Source: Pseudomonas marginalis (lineage in GTDB: Bacteria; Pseudomonadota; Gammaproteobacteria; Pseudomonadales; Pseudomonadaceae). Taken from it: 64,000 nt of DNA. Positions 47,004 through 56,061 of this stretch are shown in pieces; position 1 is the first letter of the stretch; each line of letters begins with the position of its first letter. The DNA is taken from positions 124,223-188,222 of the forward strand of contig NZ_LKEG01000034.1 of assembly GCF_001645105.1 (NCBI RefSeq), written 5' to 3'. The position numbers and the translations under genes were made by a program. The notes under the pieces are model-generated. The model was given only the letters and a program-made list of their open reading frames with translations. It was not told the origin of the DNA and made no database searches.

Positions 47004-48443
47004 TCAGAGAATCGGTGATATCAAACGCGCGACCCGCATGCCCAATTGTTGCAGGCGGCGGGTTTCGCGGCTTTCTGCCTGGCTGACCTCATGGGCCAGG
47101 GCAAAGTCGTCGAGCAGCATGTGCTCAACTTCTTTGGCGAAGGCTTGGTCGACCGTCAGCAACATCACTTCGAAATTCAGCCGGAATGAACGGTTGTCCA
47201 TGTTCGCACTGCCGATGGCGCTGATTTCACTGTCCACCAACACCACCTTCTGATGCAGAAAGCCCGGCGTATAGCGGAACACCCGCACGCCGGCGCGCAC
47301 CGCTTCGATCGCGTAAAGGCTGGAGGCGGCGTAGACGATGCGGTGGTCGGGCCGCGAGGGCAGCAGCAGGCGCACGTCCACTCCACGTAACACCGCCAGG
47401 CGCAGCGCGGCAAACACGGCTTCGTCGGGGATGAAATACGGGCTGGTGATCCACACGCGCTCGGTCGCCGCGTGGATGGCTTCGACGAAAAACAATGAGC
47501 AGGTTTCATACGGGTCGGCCGGGCCGCTGGCGAGTAATTGGCAGAGCACGCCATCCTCGGGGTAGGCGTCCGGCAGGATCAACGGTGGCAACTCGCGCGC
47601 GGCCCAGAACCAGTCTTCGGCAAACGACTCCTGCAAGCACGCCACTACCGGGCCGGTGACCTGCACATGGGTATCGCGCCACGGCGCCAGCGGGGGCTTC
47701 TTGCCCAGGTATTCATCGCCGACGTTATGCCCGCCGACAAACCCGGTAATGCCGTCCACCACCACGATTTTGCGGTGGTTACGGAAGTTGACCTGGAAGC
47801 GATTGAGCCAGCCGCTGCGTGTAGCGAACGCCTTGACCTGTACACCGGCGTCGCGCAGGGATTGCACGTAGCGATGGGGCAGGGCATGGCTGCCGATGCG
47901 GTCATACAACACGTAAATGGCTACGCCTTCGGCGGACTTTTCCTTCAACAAGGCATGTAACTGTCTGCCAAGCTCGTCGTCATGAATGATGAAGAACTGG
48001 AAAAGCACGGCTGTCCTGGCGTTACGAATCGCCTCGAAGATCGCGCTGAACGTGGCATCGCCATTGATCAATAAATGCACTTCATTGTTGGCCAGGCACG
48101 GCATGCGGCCCAGCTTGGGCATGGCGCGCAGGGAGGCGTAGGCGCTGGAGTTACGTGCGGCCAGCGCTTCCTCGACCCAAGGCCGCCAGTTCAGCGCGGT
48201 GATGGCGGTGTGCATTTCCTGATTGGCCTGGCGACGGGCCTGGATGTAGGCGTCGAACGTGCTGCGGCCGAAAATCAGGTAGGGGATCAACGTGAGGTAC
48301 GGCATGAACATCAGCGACAAGGCCCAGGCGATCGAGCCTTGGGCGGTCCTGACGGTCAGCACCGCGTGGATCGCGGCGAGTGTCCCGAGAAAGTGCAGCG
48401 TGGCGATGAAGTAGGCGAGCAGGTGCGGGCCAAAAAAATCCAT
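47004..48443 (-). CDS. cls: Cardiolipin synthase (phospholipase D family)
   Basis: 479 residues. Two N-terminal membrane helices ([19 protein letters not shown] and [20 protein letters not shown]) precede two phospholipase D domains, with catalytic HKD motifs [10 protein letters not shown] (near residue 230) and [19 protein letters not shown] (near 405). It condenses two phosphatidylglycerols to cardiolipin. [11 protein letters not shown] at 48443 is the natural start; an in-frame extension to 48464 is less likely. Confidence 0.95.
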   Translation of the reverse strand: MDFFGPHLLAYFIATLHFLGTLAAIHAVLTVRTAQGSIAWALSLMFMPYLTLIPYLIFGRSTFDAYIQARRQANQEMHTAITALNWRPWVEEALAARNSSAYASLRAMPKLGRMPCLANNEVHLLINGDATFSAIFEAIRNARTAVLFQFFIIHDDELGRQLHALLKEKSAEGVAIYVLYDRIGSHALPHRYVQSLRDAGVQVKAFATRSGWLNRFQVNFRNHRKIVVVDGITGFVGGHNVGDEYLGKKPPLAPWRDTHVQVTGPVVACLQESFAEDWFWAARELPPLILPDAYPEDGVLCQLLASGPADPYETCSLFFVEAIHAATERVWITSPYFIPDEAVFAALRLAVLRGVDVRLLLPSRPDHRIVYAASSLYAIEAVRAGVRVFRYTPGFLHQKVVLVDSEISAIGSANMDNRSFRLNFEVMLLTVDQAFAKEVEHMLLDDFALAHEVSQAESRETRRLQQLGMRVARLISPIL

Positions 48444-48573
48444 GGACGACGGTACTCCAGGCAATCGAGTGCCTAACAGACCATGTTCGCTGACGAATGT
48501 CGCTATTTTATTTGCCGTGCAACACTGGCGCCTTCGCGGCGTCTAACGCCAACAATTGCCCAGGAGTTACCCG

Positions 48574-49095
48574 ATGAATGCTCGTCTGCTTGGTTTAGCC
48601 ATGGTTATTGGTTTGTCGCTGCCCGTGGCAGCACAGGCGCAGATGCTGGCGCCGGGCTTGTGGGAATTGACCACCAGCAATATGAAGGTCGATAACCAAG
48701 ACCTGCCGGACTTGTCGCTGATCCTCGGTCAACTCAAGCAACAGATGACCCCTGAACAGCGCGCCATGCTGGAAAAACAAGGCATCACCATGGCCGGCAA
48801 AGGCGTGCAGGTGTGCCTGACACCGGCGCAGGTCGCGTCCGATTCGATCCCCCTGACCGACCCGCAATCGGGCTGCAAACAGGAAGTCACCGACAAGACC
48901 GGTAACCAGTGGAAATTCCGCTTCAGTTGCCCGAAAGCCCAGGGCACCGGCGTCGCTACTTTCCAGAGCCAGAAAGAATTCACCACCACCGTCAACGGCA
49001 CCTTCAATGCCACCGGTATTCAGCAGAAGGGCAGCCTGGACAGCCATGCCCAGTGGCTGGGTAACGATTGCGGGACGGTCAAGCCTCGCGCTTAA
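48574..49095 (+). CDS. DUF3617 periplasmic protein
   Basis: 173 residues with a signal peptide (MNARLLGLAMVIGLSLPVAA-QA). The mature part has APGLWELTTSNMKV, the DUF3617 hallmark, and four Cys (VCLT, GCKQ, SCPK, DCGT) able to form two disulphides. Preceded by CAGGAG. It ends 10 bp before the convergent end of the zinc-starvation operon. Function of the family is unknown. Confidence 0.85.
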   Translation: MNARLLGLAMVIGLSLPVAAQAQMLAPGLWELTTSNMKVDNQDLPDLSLILGQLKQQMTPEQRAMLEKQGITMAGKGVQVCLTPAQVASDSIPLTDPQSGCKQEVTDKTGNQWKFRFSCPKAQGTGVATFQSQKEFTTTVNGTFNATGIQQKGSLDSHAQWLGNDCGTVKPRA

Positions 49096-49105
49096 CGCAG
49101 GCCGC

Positions 49106-50443
49106 CTAACGCAGGAAATGCAGGGGCAAGCCCTGGCAACTGTCGACCACCTGGCCGTTGTGCCAAGCCAGGTGGCCGGAGACCAGCGTGGTGCTGACGC
49201 TGTGGCGAAAGCTGCGCTCGGCAAAAGGCGTCCAGCCGCAGCGCGCCAGGATCGGCTCGCTGCTGACGGGTTTGCCTTCGGGCTCCGGTTTGATCAACAC
49301 CAGGTCGGCCCAATAACCTTCGCGTAGATAACCCCGATCCGGGATGGCGAACAGGTCGGCCACGCGGTGACTGGTTTTCGCCACCAGGGTCGTCAGCGGT
49401 AGCAGCCCATCGGCGACCAGCTCCAACAACGCCGGCAGCGCGTGCTGCACCAGGGGTAAACCCGACGGCGCTTCGCGATAGCCCAACTGTTTTTGCGCCC
49501 AGGTATGCGGCGCGTGGTCAGTGCCAATCACATCCAGACGATCACTCAACAAGGCTTGGCGCAGCGCGTCGCGGTCGGCGCGTGTCTTGATTGCCGGGTT
49601 GCATTTGATCTGATGACCGAGCCGATGATAATCGCGGTCATCGAACAGCAAATGGTGCACGCAGACCTCGGCCGTGATGCGCTTTTGCGCCAGGGGCTTG
49701 TCTTCGAACAACACCAGCTCGCGGGCGCTGGTCAGGTGCAGCACATGCAGGCGTGTGCCGTGGCGCTGGGCCAATTCCACGGCCAGAGAGGATGAGCGAT
49801 AGCACGCTTCGGCATCGCGAATCAGCGGATGGGCCACGGCAGGAATATTGTCGCCAAAGCGCTCACGCAGGCGTTGTTCATTGGCCTGGATACTCGGCGT
49901 ATGTTCGCAGTGGGCCAGCAGGAGGGTCGGCACTTCAGCGAATAACCGCTCCAGAACCCGTGGATCATCCACCAGCATATTGCCGGTCGAGGCCCCCATG
50001 AACACTTTGACGCCGGCCACTTCCCGCGGGTCCAGCGCTGCGACGAGGTCGAGGTTGTCATTGCTCACGCCAAAGTGAAAGCCATAGTTGGCCACCGAAT
50101 GCAGGCCCGCGCGACGCTTTTTATCGGCCAGGGCTTGCAAGGTCAGCGTAGCGGGTTGGGTGTTGGGCATATCCATGACGCTGGTGATACCGCCGGCCAC
50201 GGCCGCCCGGGATTCGCTGTAAAAGCTGCCTTTGTCTGGCGCGCCGGGGTCGCGAAAGTGCACCTGGTCATCGATCATGCCCGGCAGCAGCCATTGGCCC
50301 TGGGCGTCGATGGCCAAGGGCGCGTCGCAGCCCTCGATGCTGCTGGCGATCTTCTCGATACGGCCGTTGGCAACCAGCACATCGGCGTCGAATGCCTGGC
50401 CTTCGTTCACCAGGCGGGCATTGCGAATCAGCAGGCGGCTCAT
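49106..50443 (-). CDS. pyrC: Dihydroorotase-type amidohydrolase (Zur-linked second PyrC, PyrQ-like)
   Basis: 445 residues, class I-type dihydroorotase of pyrimidine synthesis. The metal motif is DDQVHFRDPG, where the usual first His of HxH is Gln. The Lys in GVKVFMGAST would be carboxylated; AHCEH, HVLHLTS and GTDHAPH give further metal and catalytic residues. The altered first ligand suggests reduced zinc dependence or one metal fewer. Last gene of the folE2-znuCBA-hisI2-cam operon, 3 bp after the carbonic anhydrase stop. P. aeruginosa has a Zur-regulated homologue (PA5541) in a related cluster. Confidence 0.93.
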   Translation of the reverse strand: MSRLLIRNARLVNEGQAFDADVLVANGRIEKIASSIEGCDAPLAIDAQGQWLLPGMIDDQVHFRDPGAPDKGSFYSESRAAVAGGITSVMDMPNTQPATLTLQALADKKRRAGLHSVANYGFHFGVSNDNLDLVAALDPREVAGVKVFMGASTGNMLVDDPRVLERLFAEVPTLLLAHCEHTPSIQANEQRLRERFGDNIPAVAHPLIRDAEACYRSSSLAVELAQRHGTRLHVLHLTSARELVLFEDKPLAQKRITAEVCVHHLLFDDRDYHRLGHQIKCNPAIKTRADRDALRQALLSDRLDVIGTDHAPHTWAQKQLGYREAPSGLPLVQHALPALLELVADGLLPLTTLVAKTSHRVADLFAIPDRGYLREGYWADLVLIKPEPEGKPVSSEPILARCGWTPFAERSFRHSVSTTLVSGHLAWHNGQVVDSCQGLPLHFLR

Positions 50444-50446
50444 GAT

Positions 50447-51007
50447 TCAGAACTCGTTTTGCAGGGCTTTGTAGCCGCGCACCAGATCGACATTAGTGCG
50501 TGCCACGTCTTCGGAAAACTCCGAGGCGCTCACACTCACCGGCGGGTATTGCGACAAGTCGGTGTTGGGGCCGATGCGGGTGGTGGAGGGCACGTAGAAG
50601 GCGGCGGGCAAATCGCGACCGTCGACCACCGAGTTGTGGCGCACCACACAGCCGTCGCCCACGGCGCAGTTGAACAGCACGCTGTTGAAACCGATGAACA
50701 CACGGTCGCCGACGGTGCAGGGGCCGTGCACGATGGAACGATGGGCAATGGAGGTGAATTCGCCGATGGTGACCGCCGCGCCGGACTTGGAGTGGATGAC
50801 CACGCCGTCCTGGATATTGGAGTTGGCGCCGATGGTGATCGGGTCCATGGCGCCGCTGGCATCGACTTCATCGGCACGGATGACGGCGTAGGGGCCGACG
50901 AAGACGTTCTCGCCGATGATGACCTTGCCGCAGATGATCGCGGTTTTGTCGACGTAGGCCGATTCGGCAATGACCGGCAGATCGCCGGAAGGGTTTTTGC
51001 GGATCAT
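50447..51007 (-). CDS. Gamma-type carbonic anhydrase
   Basis: 186 residues forming a left-handed beta-helix of hexapeptide repeats (VIIGENVFVGPYAVIRADE, TVGDRVFIGFNSVLFN). The three metal-binding His of gamma-carbonic anhydrases are in VVIHSKS and SIAHRSIVHGP. Such enzymes can use Fe or Co instead of Zn, so this is a plausible zinc-sparing replacement for beta-type enzymes. The start overlaps the hisI2 stop as ATGA. Confidence 0.92.
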   Translation of the reverse strand: MIRKNPSGDLPVIAESAYVDKTAIICGKVIIGENVFVGPYAVIRADEVDASGAMDPITIGANSNIQDGVVIHSKSGAAVTIGEFTSIAHRSIVHGPCTVGDRVFIGFNSVLFNCAVGDGCVVRHNSVVDGRDLPAAFYVPSTTRIGPNTDLSQYPPVSVSASEFSEDVARTNVDLVRGYKALQNEF

Positions 51008-51417
51008 GCAGCGGGCTCCGTAATGATGTAGACGTGGTCGCCGTCGATGGCGTTATAGAAACAGGTGGGGCGGCCGGTGTGACACGCCGGACCCAGTTGG
51101 TTGACGATCAGCAGTACCGCATCGCCGTCGCAATCCAGGCGCGCTTCCACCAACTGCTGCCAGTTGCCCGAGCTCTCGCCCTTGCGCCATAACTGCTGGC
51201 GCGAGCGCGACCAGTAGCAGACTTGCCCGGTGAGCAGGGTTTCGTTGAGGGCCCGGCGGTTCATCCAGGCCAGCATCAAGACTTCGCCGCTGCCATGTTG
51301 CTGAGCGATGGCGGCCACCAAGCCATCGCTGTTCCACGGCAGGGCATCCAGCACCTGTTCGAGTGGAAAGCGACTGCCGACGGCAGCCCCTTCCAGGTCG
51401 AGCATGCTCAAGTTCAT
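51004..51417 (-). CDS. hisI: Phosphoribosyl-AMP cyclohydrolase, second copy (HisI2)
   Basis: 137 residues. Third step of histidine synthesis, hydrolytic ring opening of PR-AMP. The motifs VLMLAWMNRRAL, CYWSRSRQQLWRKGESSG, DCDGDAVLLIVNQ and ACHTGRPTCF are complete, including the Cys ligands. A fused HisE domain is absent. Being inside a zinc-starvation operon, it is probably a back-up with different metal affinity for the housekeeping HisI. It is coupled by ATGA overlaps to znuA before and carbonic anhydrase after. Confidence 0.92.
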   Translation of the reverse strand: MNLSMLDLEGAAVGSRFPLEQVLDALPWNSDGLVAAIAQQHGSGEVLMLAWMNRRALNETLLTGQVCYWSRSRQQLWRKGESSGNWQQLVEARLDCDGDAVLLIVNQLGPACHTGRPTCFYNAIDGDHVYIITEPAA

Positions 51418-52292
51418 GGCTTGCTCAACGCCGCGCACAGCGTGTTGAGGTTGTATTCGAACAGCCCGGTAAAGGTGCTGGCCGGGCCTTCTGCGGCGAG
51501 GGCGTCGGAATACAGCGTGCCGCCGATCTGTGCGCCGCTTTCGTCGGCGATCTGCTTGAGCAGGCGCGAATCCTTGATGTTTTCCATGAACACGGCTTTG
51601 ACTTTATCTTTGCGAATCTGAGTGATCAGCGCGGCGACTTCGGCAGCGGACGGCTCACGTTCGGTGGACAGGCCTTGAGGCGCGAGGAACTCGATGCCAT
51701 ATGCCTGGCCCAGGTAGCCGAAGGCGTCATGGGAGGTGACGATGCGGCGGTTGCCTGGTGGCAACGCGCCGAACTTGGTCTTGGCCTCGGCGAGCAGGCG
51801 GTAGATTTCCTTGAGGTAGGCCTGGCTGTTGCGCAGGTAGTCAGCCTTGTTGGCCGGGTCGGCGGCCACCAGCGCCTTGGTGATGTTGTTCACGTAGATT
51901 TCGGCGTTGGCCAGGTTGTGCCAGGCGTGTGGGTCGGGGATGGTTTCGCCGTCCTCTTCCATGGTGTGGGAGATCACGCCTTTGCTGGCGGTGACCACCG
52001 TGGCCTTGGTTTCGGTGCTGGTCACCAGGCGGTCCAGCCAGGGTTCGAAGCCCAGGCCGTTCTTGATGATGACCTTGGCCTTGAGCAGCGCCTTGGCGTC
52101 GTCGGGTGTCGGTTCGTAGGTATGGGCATCGGCGTCGGGGCCGACCATGTTGCTGATCTGGATGTGATCGCCACCGATCTGGTGGGTGATGTCATCCAGG
52201 ATGCTGAAGCTGGTAACCACCTGGAGCTTGTCTGCGGCCTGAGCCGTCGATAACGACAGGATTAGACTGAACAGCACGAGTAGAGCGCGCAT
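51414..52292 (-). CDS. znuA: Zinc/metal ABC transporter substrate-binding protein (ZnuA-like)
   Basis: 292 residues, with signal peptide MRALLVLFSLILSLSTAQA. Cluster A-I metal-binding fold: ligands are His in DAHTYEP, His in DPHAWHN, His in TSHDAFGYLG and Asp in TLYSDALA. The His-rich loop of classical ZnuA is missing, so it resembles the shorter zinc/manganese binders. ATG 52292 is preferred for its ribosome-binding site (GAGGTG, 7-base spacing); ATG 52307 overlaps the permease stop and is possible. Confidence 0.9.
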   Translation of the reverse strand: MRALLVLFSLILSLSTAQAADKLQVVTSFSILDDITHQIGGDHIQISNMVGPDADAHTYEPTPDDAKALLKAKVIIKNGLGFEPWLDRLVTSTETKATVVTASKGVISHTMEEDGETIPDPHAWHNLANAEIYVNNITKALVAADPANKADYLRNSQAYLKEIYRLLAEAKTKFGALPPGNRRIVTSHDAFGYLGQAYGIEFLAPQGLSTEREPSAAEVAALITQIRKDKVKAVFMENIKDSRLLKQIADESGAQIGGTLYSDALAAEGPASTFTGLFEYNLNTLCAALSKP

Positions 52293-52303
52293 CGGGAAAC
52301 ACC

Positions 52304-53170
52304 TCATTGGGATGACAGCAAGGGCGGGCAGCGCAGCAAGCCGTGCACCGGACCGAAGACCACGGACAGCAGATACCCGGCGCCCGCCACCAGCACGATG
52401 GCCGGGCCGCTGGGCAACGAGTAGTAGAACGACAGCAACAAACCCAGCCATACCGACAGGCATCCCAGCACTGCCGATACTGCGATCAATACCGGCAGGC
52501 GCCGGCTCCAGAAGCGTGAAGCGATGGCGGGCAACATCATCAAGCCCACCACCATCAAGGCGCCGATCGCCTGGAAACCGATCACCAGGTTCAGCACCAC
52601 CAAGGTCAGGAACACCCCATGGGCGAGCGGGCCAAGGCGGCTGACGGTTTGCAGGAACAACGGATCGAGGGTGTCCAGCAGCAACGGTTTATAGATCGCG
52701 GCCATCGCGATCAGGCTGAAACCGGAGACCCAGAGCATGCCGGTGAGGGTGGTTTCGTCGACGGCCAGGGCGGAGCCGAACAGCAGGTGCAGCAGGTCCA
52801 GGCGCTTGCCGGCGATGCCGAGGATCAGTACACCGGCGGCGAGGGAGATGGGGTAGATGGCGGCTAGGCTGGCGTCTTCGCGCAGACCGGTGCGGCGGGT
52901 GATCCAGGCGGACAGGCCGGCCATGCTCAGACCGGCGCCGAGGCCGCCGATGGTCAGGGCCGGCAGGCTCAGGCCGGCGAACCAGAAGCCAAGGGCAGCG
53001 CCGGGCAGGATGCCGTGGGCCACGGCGTCACCGATCAGGCTCATGCGCCGCAGGATCAGAAACACCCCCAGCGGCGCAGTGCTGCAGGCGAGCACCAGGC
53101 CGCCGATCAGCGCGCGGCGCATAAAGACGAAGTCGACGAAGGGCATCCACAGGTGGGCGGCAAAGTGCAT
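52304..53170 (-). CDS. znuB: Metal ABC transporter permease (ZnuB-like)
   Basis: 288 residues, ABC-3 family permease with about eight membrane segments. Family signatures: MRRALIGGLVLACSTAPLGVFL, LIGDAVAHGILPGAALGF, and GFQAIGALMVVGLMMLPAI. It overlaps the ATPase gene as TGATG. Together with the genes on either side it makes a complete zinc import system. Confidence 0.93.
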   Translation of the reverse strand: MHFAAHLWMPFVDFVFMRRALIGGLVLACSTAPLGVFLILRRMSLIGDAVAHGILPGAALGFWFAGLSLPALTIGGLGAGLSMAGLSAWITRRTGLREDASLAAIYPISLAAGVLILGIAGKRLDLLHLLFGSALAVDETTLTGMLWVSGFSLIAMAAIYKPLLLDTLDPLFLQTVSRLGPLAHGVFLTLVVLNLVIGFQAIGALMVVGLMMLPAIASRFWSRRLPVLIAVSAVLGCLSVWLGLLLSFYYSLPSGPAIVLVAGAGYLLSVVFGPVHGLLRCPPLLSSQ

Positions 53171-53838
53171 CAGGCCACCTGCATGTGGGGTTGCGGGCGG
53201 ATCAGTTCTTTACTGGGCCCGAAGACGCAGCCGGTGTTTTTGATCTGCACCACTTGCTGGGTGTGATGGCGAACGGCCGCGAGGTCATGGCAGACGACAA
53301 TCAGCGTGCGGCCTTGGTCGTGCCAGGCATGGATGTGTTTCCAGCACAGCGCTTGGCCTTCTTCATCCAGCGCGGCGTGGGGTTCGTCGAGCAACAACAC
53401 CGGCGCTTCGGCCAGGCTCATGCGGGCGAGCAGGGCGCGCTGCAATTCGCCACCGGACAAGGCCATCAACGGGCGGTGCTCCAGGCCGCTGAGGCACCAG
53501 TCTTCAAGCACCGCTTCAAGGCGCTGGCTGCGTTGTTGCGGGGTGAGTTGGGTGCCCCAGAATCCGGCGGCGACCAGTTCTTGCAGGCTGATGGGGAACT
53601 GACGGTCCAAGTGCTGTTGCTGAGGCAGAAACGACAGGCCGCCACGGCGTGGAACATCCACCGAGACTTTACCTGCCAAGGGCTTTTGCAGGCCGGCGAT
53701 GACTTTGAGCAGGCTGCTTTTACCGGTGCCGTTGGCGCCGATGATGCCAGTGAGGCTGCCTTGTTCCAGGGTGAAGTCTGTCGCGGGGGTCAGCGGTTGG
53801 CCGGGGGCGCCCCAGCGCAAAGCGGTGCAGGTGATCAT
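53170..53838 (-). CDS. znuC: Metal ABC transporter ATP-binding protein (ZnuC-like)
   Basis: 222 residues. Walker A GANGTGKSSLL (near residue 34), signature LSGGELQRALLARM, Walker B VLLLDEPHAALD, and switch His in IVVCHDLAAVRHH. Start overlaps the folE2 stop as ATGA, so the transporter is co-translated with the zinc-sparing folE2. Confidence 0.94.
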   Translation of the reverse strand: MITCTALRWGAPGQPLTPATDFTLEQGSLTGIIGANGTGKSSLLKVIAGLQKPLAGKVSVDVPRRGGLSFLPQQQHLDRQFPISLQELVAAGFWGTQLTPQQRSQRLEAVLEDWCLSGLEHRPLMALSGGELQRALLARMSLAEAPVLLLDEPHAALDEEGQALCWKHIHAWHDQGRTLIVVCHDLAAVRHHTQQVVQIKNTGCVFGPSKELIRPQPHMQVA

Positions 53839-54731
53839 GCAGGGGTTCTCGTCCAGCGGCTTTCAGCCACGGCATCGTGCGCGTGCAGGCTTTCGGCATG
53901 GATCACTTTCAGGTGGAAGGCTTTGACGGCATCCGAGCGTTTTAAGGCGAGGTTCAGGCGGCGGGCGGCGTCTTCGCAGAACATCAAGTTCTGCCCGTTG
54001 GCCAGGGCGAAGGCTTGTTCGTCCGCACGTTTTACGGCGGTTTGTACGGCGGTGCCGAGGGCGGCTTCGACGTTATCGATCAGGTCATTGATGGGCAGGC
54101 CGGCTTGGTCGCCGTCCAATGTGATCAGCAGTTGCGCGCTGCTGCGCTGACTGTGGGGCGTGGCGACGATGCCGTTGGCGCTGCCGAGCCAGGTCAACAC
54201 GTCCTCATGCCGCAACGGTGTGTCGCCGAAATCCTCGAGAAATTGCTGCTGAATCAACTGCCTGGCGAGTGCAGCAGAGCAAGGGCAAGTTGAGGAATAA
54301 GTAACGTCAATTTTTAGTTCCACGTGGAACATCTGGTTTTCCAGACGCGCTTCGATGCTCACCGGATAGCGTTTCCAACCGGCCAGTGGGCTGACCAGCG
54401 CCGGGCGTTTGAGGAGCAGATCGGTGTGGATACGCAGGTAGGCGTTATTAGATAAACCTTCATGACTGTCGAGAAAACGCTGCAGTACATTACGCAGAAG
54501 TGCAGGCGTAAGCGGCTGCTGGTCAAACGTCTCCAGCGCCAGGTACAGGCGTGACATATGAATGCCACGGGCGGCGCCGTCGTCCAGGCTCACGCCGGCA
54601 TCGGCGGTGGCGGTCAGGCGTTGGCCGTCGATAAGGATCGGCAGGGCGATGCCGCACATCCCCACCCAGTCGAGTGGCAAGGCTTGGCGTGAAGCCTGCG
54701 CGGCGATATCCGGCAGAGTCAGCGCATTCAT
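53835..54731 (-). CDS. folE2: GTP cyclohydrolase IB (FolE2), zinc-independent
   Basis: 298 residues. First step of folate synthesis by a metal-promiscuous enzyme that replaces zinc-dependent FolE. Family motifs: DWVGMCGIALPI, GIHMSRLYLALE, STCPCSAALARQ (active-site Cys), TPHSQRSSAQ, NLMFCEDAARRLN. MNALTLPDIAAQ is the family N-terminus; an ATG 12 bases upstream exists. First gene of a seven-gene operon behind a perfect Zur box. A perfect parS core lies inside, encoding FHVE. Confidence 0.95.
   Translation of the reverse strand: MNALTLPDIAAQASRQALPLDWVGMCGIALPILIDGQRLTATADAGVSLDDGAARGIHMSRLYLALETFDQQPLTPALLRNVLQRFLDSHEGLSNNAYLRIHTDLLLKRPALVSPLAGWKRYPVSIEARLENQMFHVELKIDVTYSSTCPCSAALARQLIQQQFLEDFGDTPLRHEDVLTWLGSANGIVATPHSQRSSAQLLITLDGDQAGLPINDLIDNVEAALGTAVQTAVKRADEQAFALANGQNLMFCEDAARRLNLALKRSDAVKAFHLKVIHAESLHAHDAVAESRWTRTPA
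54317..54330. other. parS centromere site
   Basis: GTTCCACGTGGAAC is the perfect 14-bp pseudomonad parS core, bound by ParB. The flanks give 15 of 16 positions of TGTTCCACGTGGAACA. It is inside folE2. The chance of a given 14-mer palindrome in 64 kb is tiny (about 64000/4^14), so it is almost certainly functional. Confidence 0.88.
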
Positions 54732-54762
54732 GAGCAGGTCCATCGTTGGAAATGATTTGACA

Positions 54763-54777
54763 TGTTATAGTATAACA
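54763..54777. promoter_or_regulatory. Zur box, divergent folE2 / amidase promoters
   Basis: TGTTATAGTATAACA is a perfect 15-bp palindrome matching the gammaproteobacterial Zur operator (core GTTATANTATAAC). It lies 32 bp before folE2 and 82 bp before the amidase gene, so it may control both directions. Confidence 0.88.
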
Positions 54778-54858
54778 ATAGAGTCGACGATGAATATTCT
54801 GCTCCTGCCTTTTTTCAGTCATGTCGAGTAGGGACGCTCCTTTATTTGCGGTATTTGT

Positions 54859-56061
54859 ATGCACAGACGTCAGCTCCTTAACCTGCTTCTGGCCAGCCCT
54901 CTTTTCACCTTGCCGTTTGCGGCCCACGCCACACAGATACGCAACGCCCGCCTGTGGCGCTCTGACGACAAGCTGCGGCTGGTGTTCGACCTCAGCGGCC
55001 CGGTGCAGTACAAGACCTTCACCCTGAGCGCGCCGGAGCGTTTGATCATCGACCTGAGCGGCGCCGGGCTCAGTGGTGATTTCTCTCAGCTGGCGTTGAC
55101 GAACAGCGGGATCACCTCGATCCGCTCGGGGCATTTCGGCAAGGGCGACACGCGCATCGTGCTCGACCTGGCTGCGCCGATGCAGCTCAACAGCTTTGTG
55201 TTGCCGCCCCAGGATGGGCAGGGTCATCGTCTGGTGCTGGATCTGACCAGCGCCACCCAGACGCCTCGTCAAATAGCGTCAGAGCCCACGCCCCTGGTGG
55301 ATAAGGCGCACCCCAAGCGCGACATCATCGTGGTGGTCGATCCCGGCCACGGCGGCAAGGACCCCGGCGCAGTCGGCTCCAAGGGCCAGCGCGAAAAAGA
55401 CGTGGTGTTGTCCATCGCTCAGCTGTTGGCCAAACGCCTGAAGCGCGAGAAGGGTTTTGACGTGAAGTTGGTGCGCAACGACGACTTCTTCGTGCCGCTG
55501 CGCAAACGGGTGGAGATCGCCCACAAGCACAATGCCGACATGTTTATCTCGGTGCATGCGGATGCGGCGCCGCGCATCACCGCGTCGGGTGCTTCGGTGT
55601 ATGCGTTGTCCGAAGGCGGTGCGACGTCAGCCACCGCACGCTTCATGGCGCAACGAGAAAACGGTGCCGATCTGCTCGGCGCCACCCGTCTGCTCAATCT
55701 GAAGGACAAGGACCCGATGTTGGCCGGGGTGATTCTGGATATGTCGATGAACGCCACCATCGCCTCCAGCCTGCAACTCGGCAGCTCGATCCTGGGCAGC
55801 CTGGAGGGCATCACCAGCTTGCATCAGAAGCGCGTGGAGCAAGCGGGTTTCGCGGTGCTGAAGTCACCGGACGTGCCGTCGATCCTAGTGGAAACCGGGT
55901 TTATCTCCAATGCGCGTGACAGTGCGCGCCTGGTCACCGCGCGGCATCAACAGGCGGTTGCCGATGGCCTGTTCGAAGGCCTGAAAAAATACTTCCAGAA
56001 GAACCCGCCGATGAACAGCTACATGGCGTGGGTGCAGGAACAGAAGAGCGCCCAGGTCTAA
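54859..56061 (+). CDS. N-acetylmuramoyl-L-alanine amidase (AMIN + Amidase_3)
   Basis: 400 residues. Signal sequence MHRRQLLNLLLASPLFTLPF has a twin Arg, as in the Tat-exported E. coli AmiA/AmiC. An AMIN domain (about 25-130) targets the septum, and the Amidase_3 catalytic domain (about 150-380) has zinc ligands in VVDPGHGGKDPGA, the Glu region, and FISVHADAAP. Cleaves septal peptidoglycan. Position opposite folE2 with a shared Zur box suggests zinc-regulated expression, as for the P. aeruginosa homologue in its Zur cluster. Ribosome-binding site is weak. Confidence 0.93.
   Translation: MHRRQLLNLLLASPLFTLPFAAHATQIRNARLWRSDDKLRLVFDLSGPVQYKTFTLSAPERLIIDLSGAGLSGDFSQLALTNSGITSIRSGHFGKGDTRIVLDLAAPMQLNSFVLPPQDGQGHRLVLDLTSATQTPRQIASEPTPLVDKAHPKRDIIVVVDPGHGGKDPGAVGSKGQREKDVVLSIAQLLAKRLKREKGFDVKLVRNDDFFVPLRKRVEIAHKHNADMFISVHADAAPRITASGASVYALSEGGATSATARFMAQRENGADLLGATRLLNLKDKDPMLAGVILDMSMNATIASSLQLGSSILGSLEGITSLHQKRVEQAGFAVLKSPDVPSILVETGFISNARDSARLVTARHQQAVADGLFEGLKKYFQKNPPMNSYMAWVQEQKSAQV

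Noticed and set aside
51414..51438. Longer hisI2 reading starting MRGVEQAMNL
   Set aside because: It would extend into znuA coding sequence; MNLSMLD with its ATGA overlap gives the expected family start.
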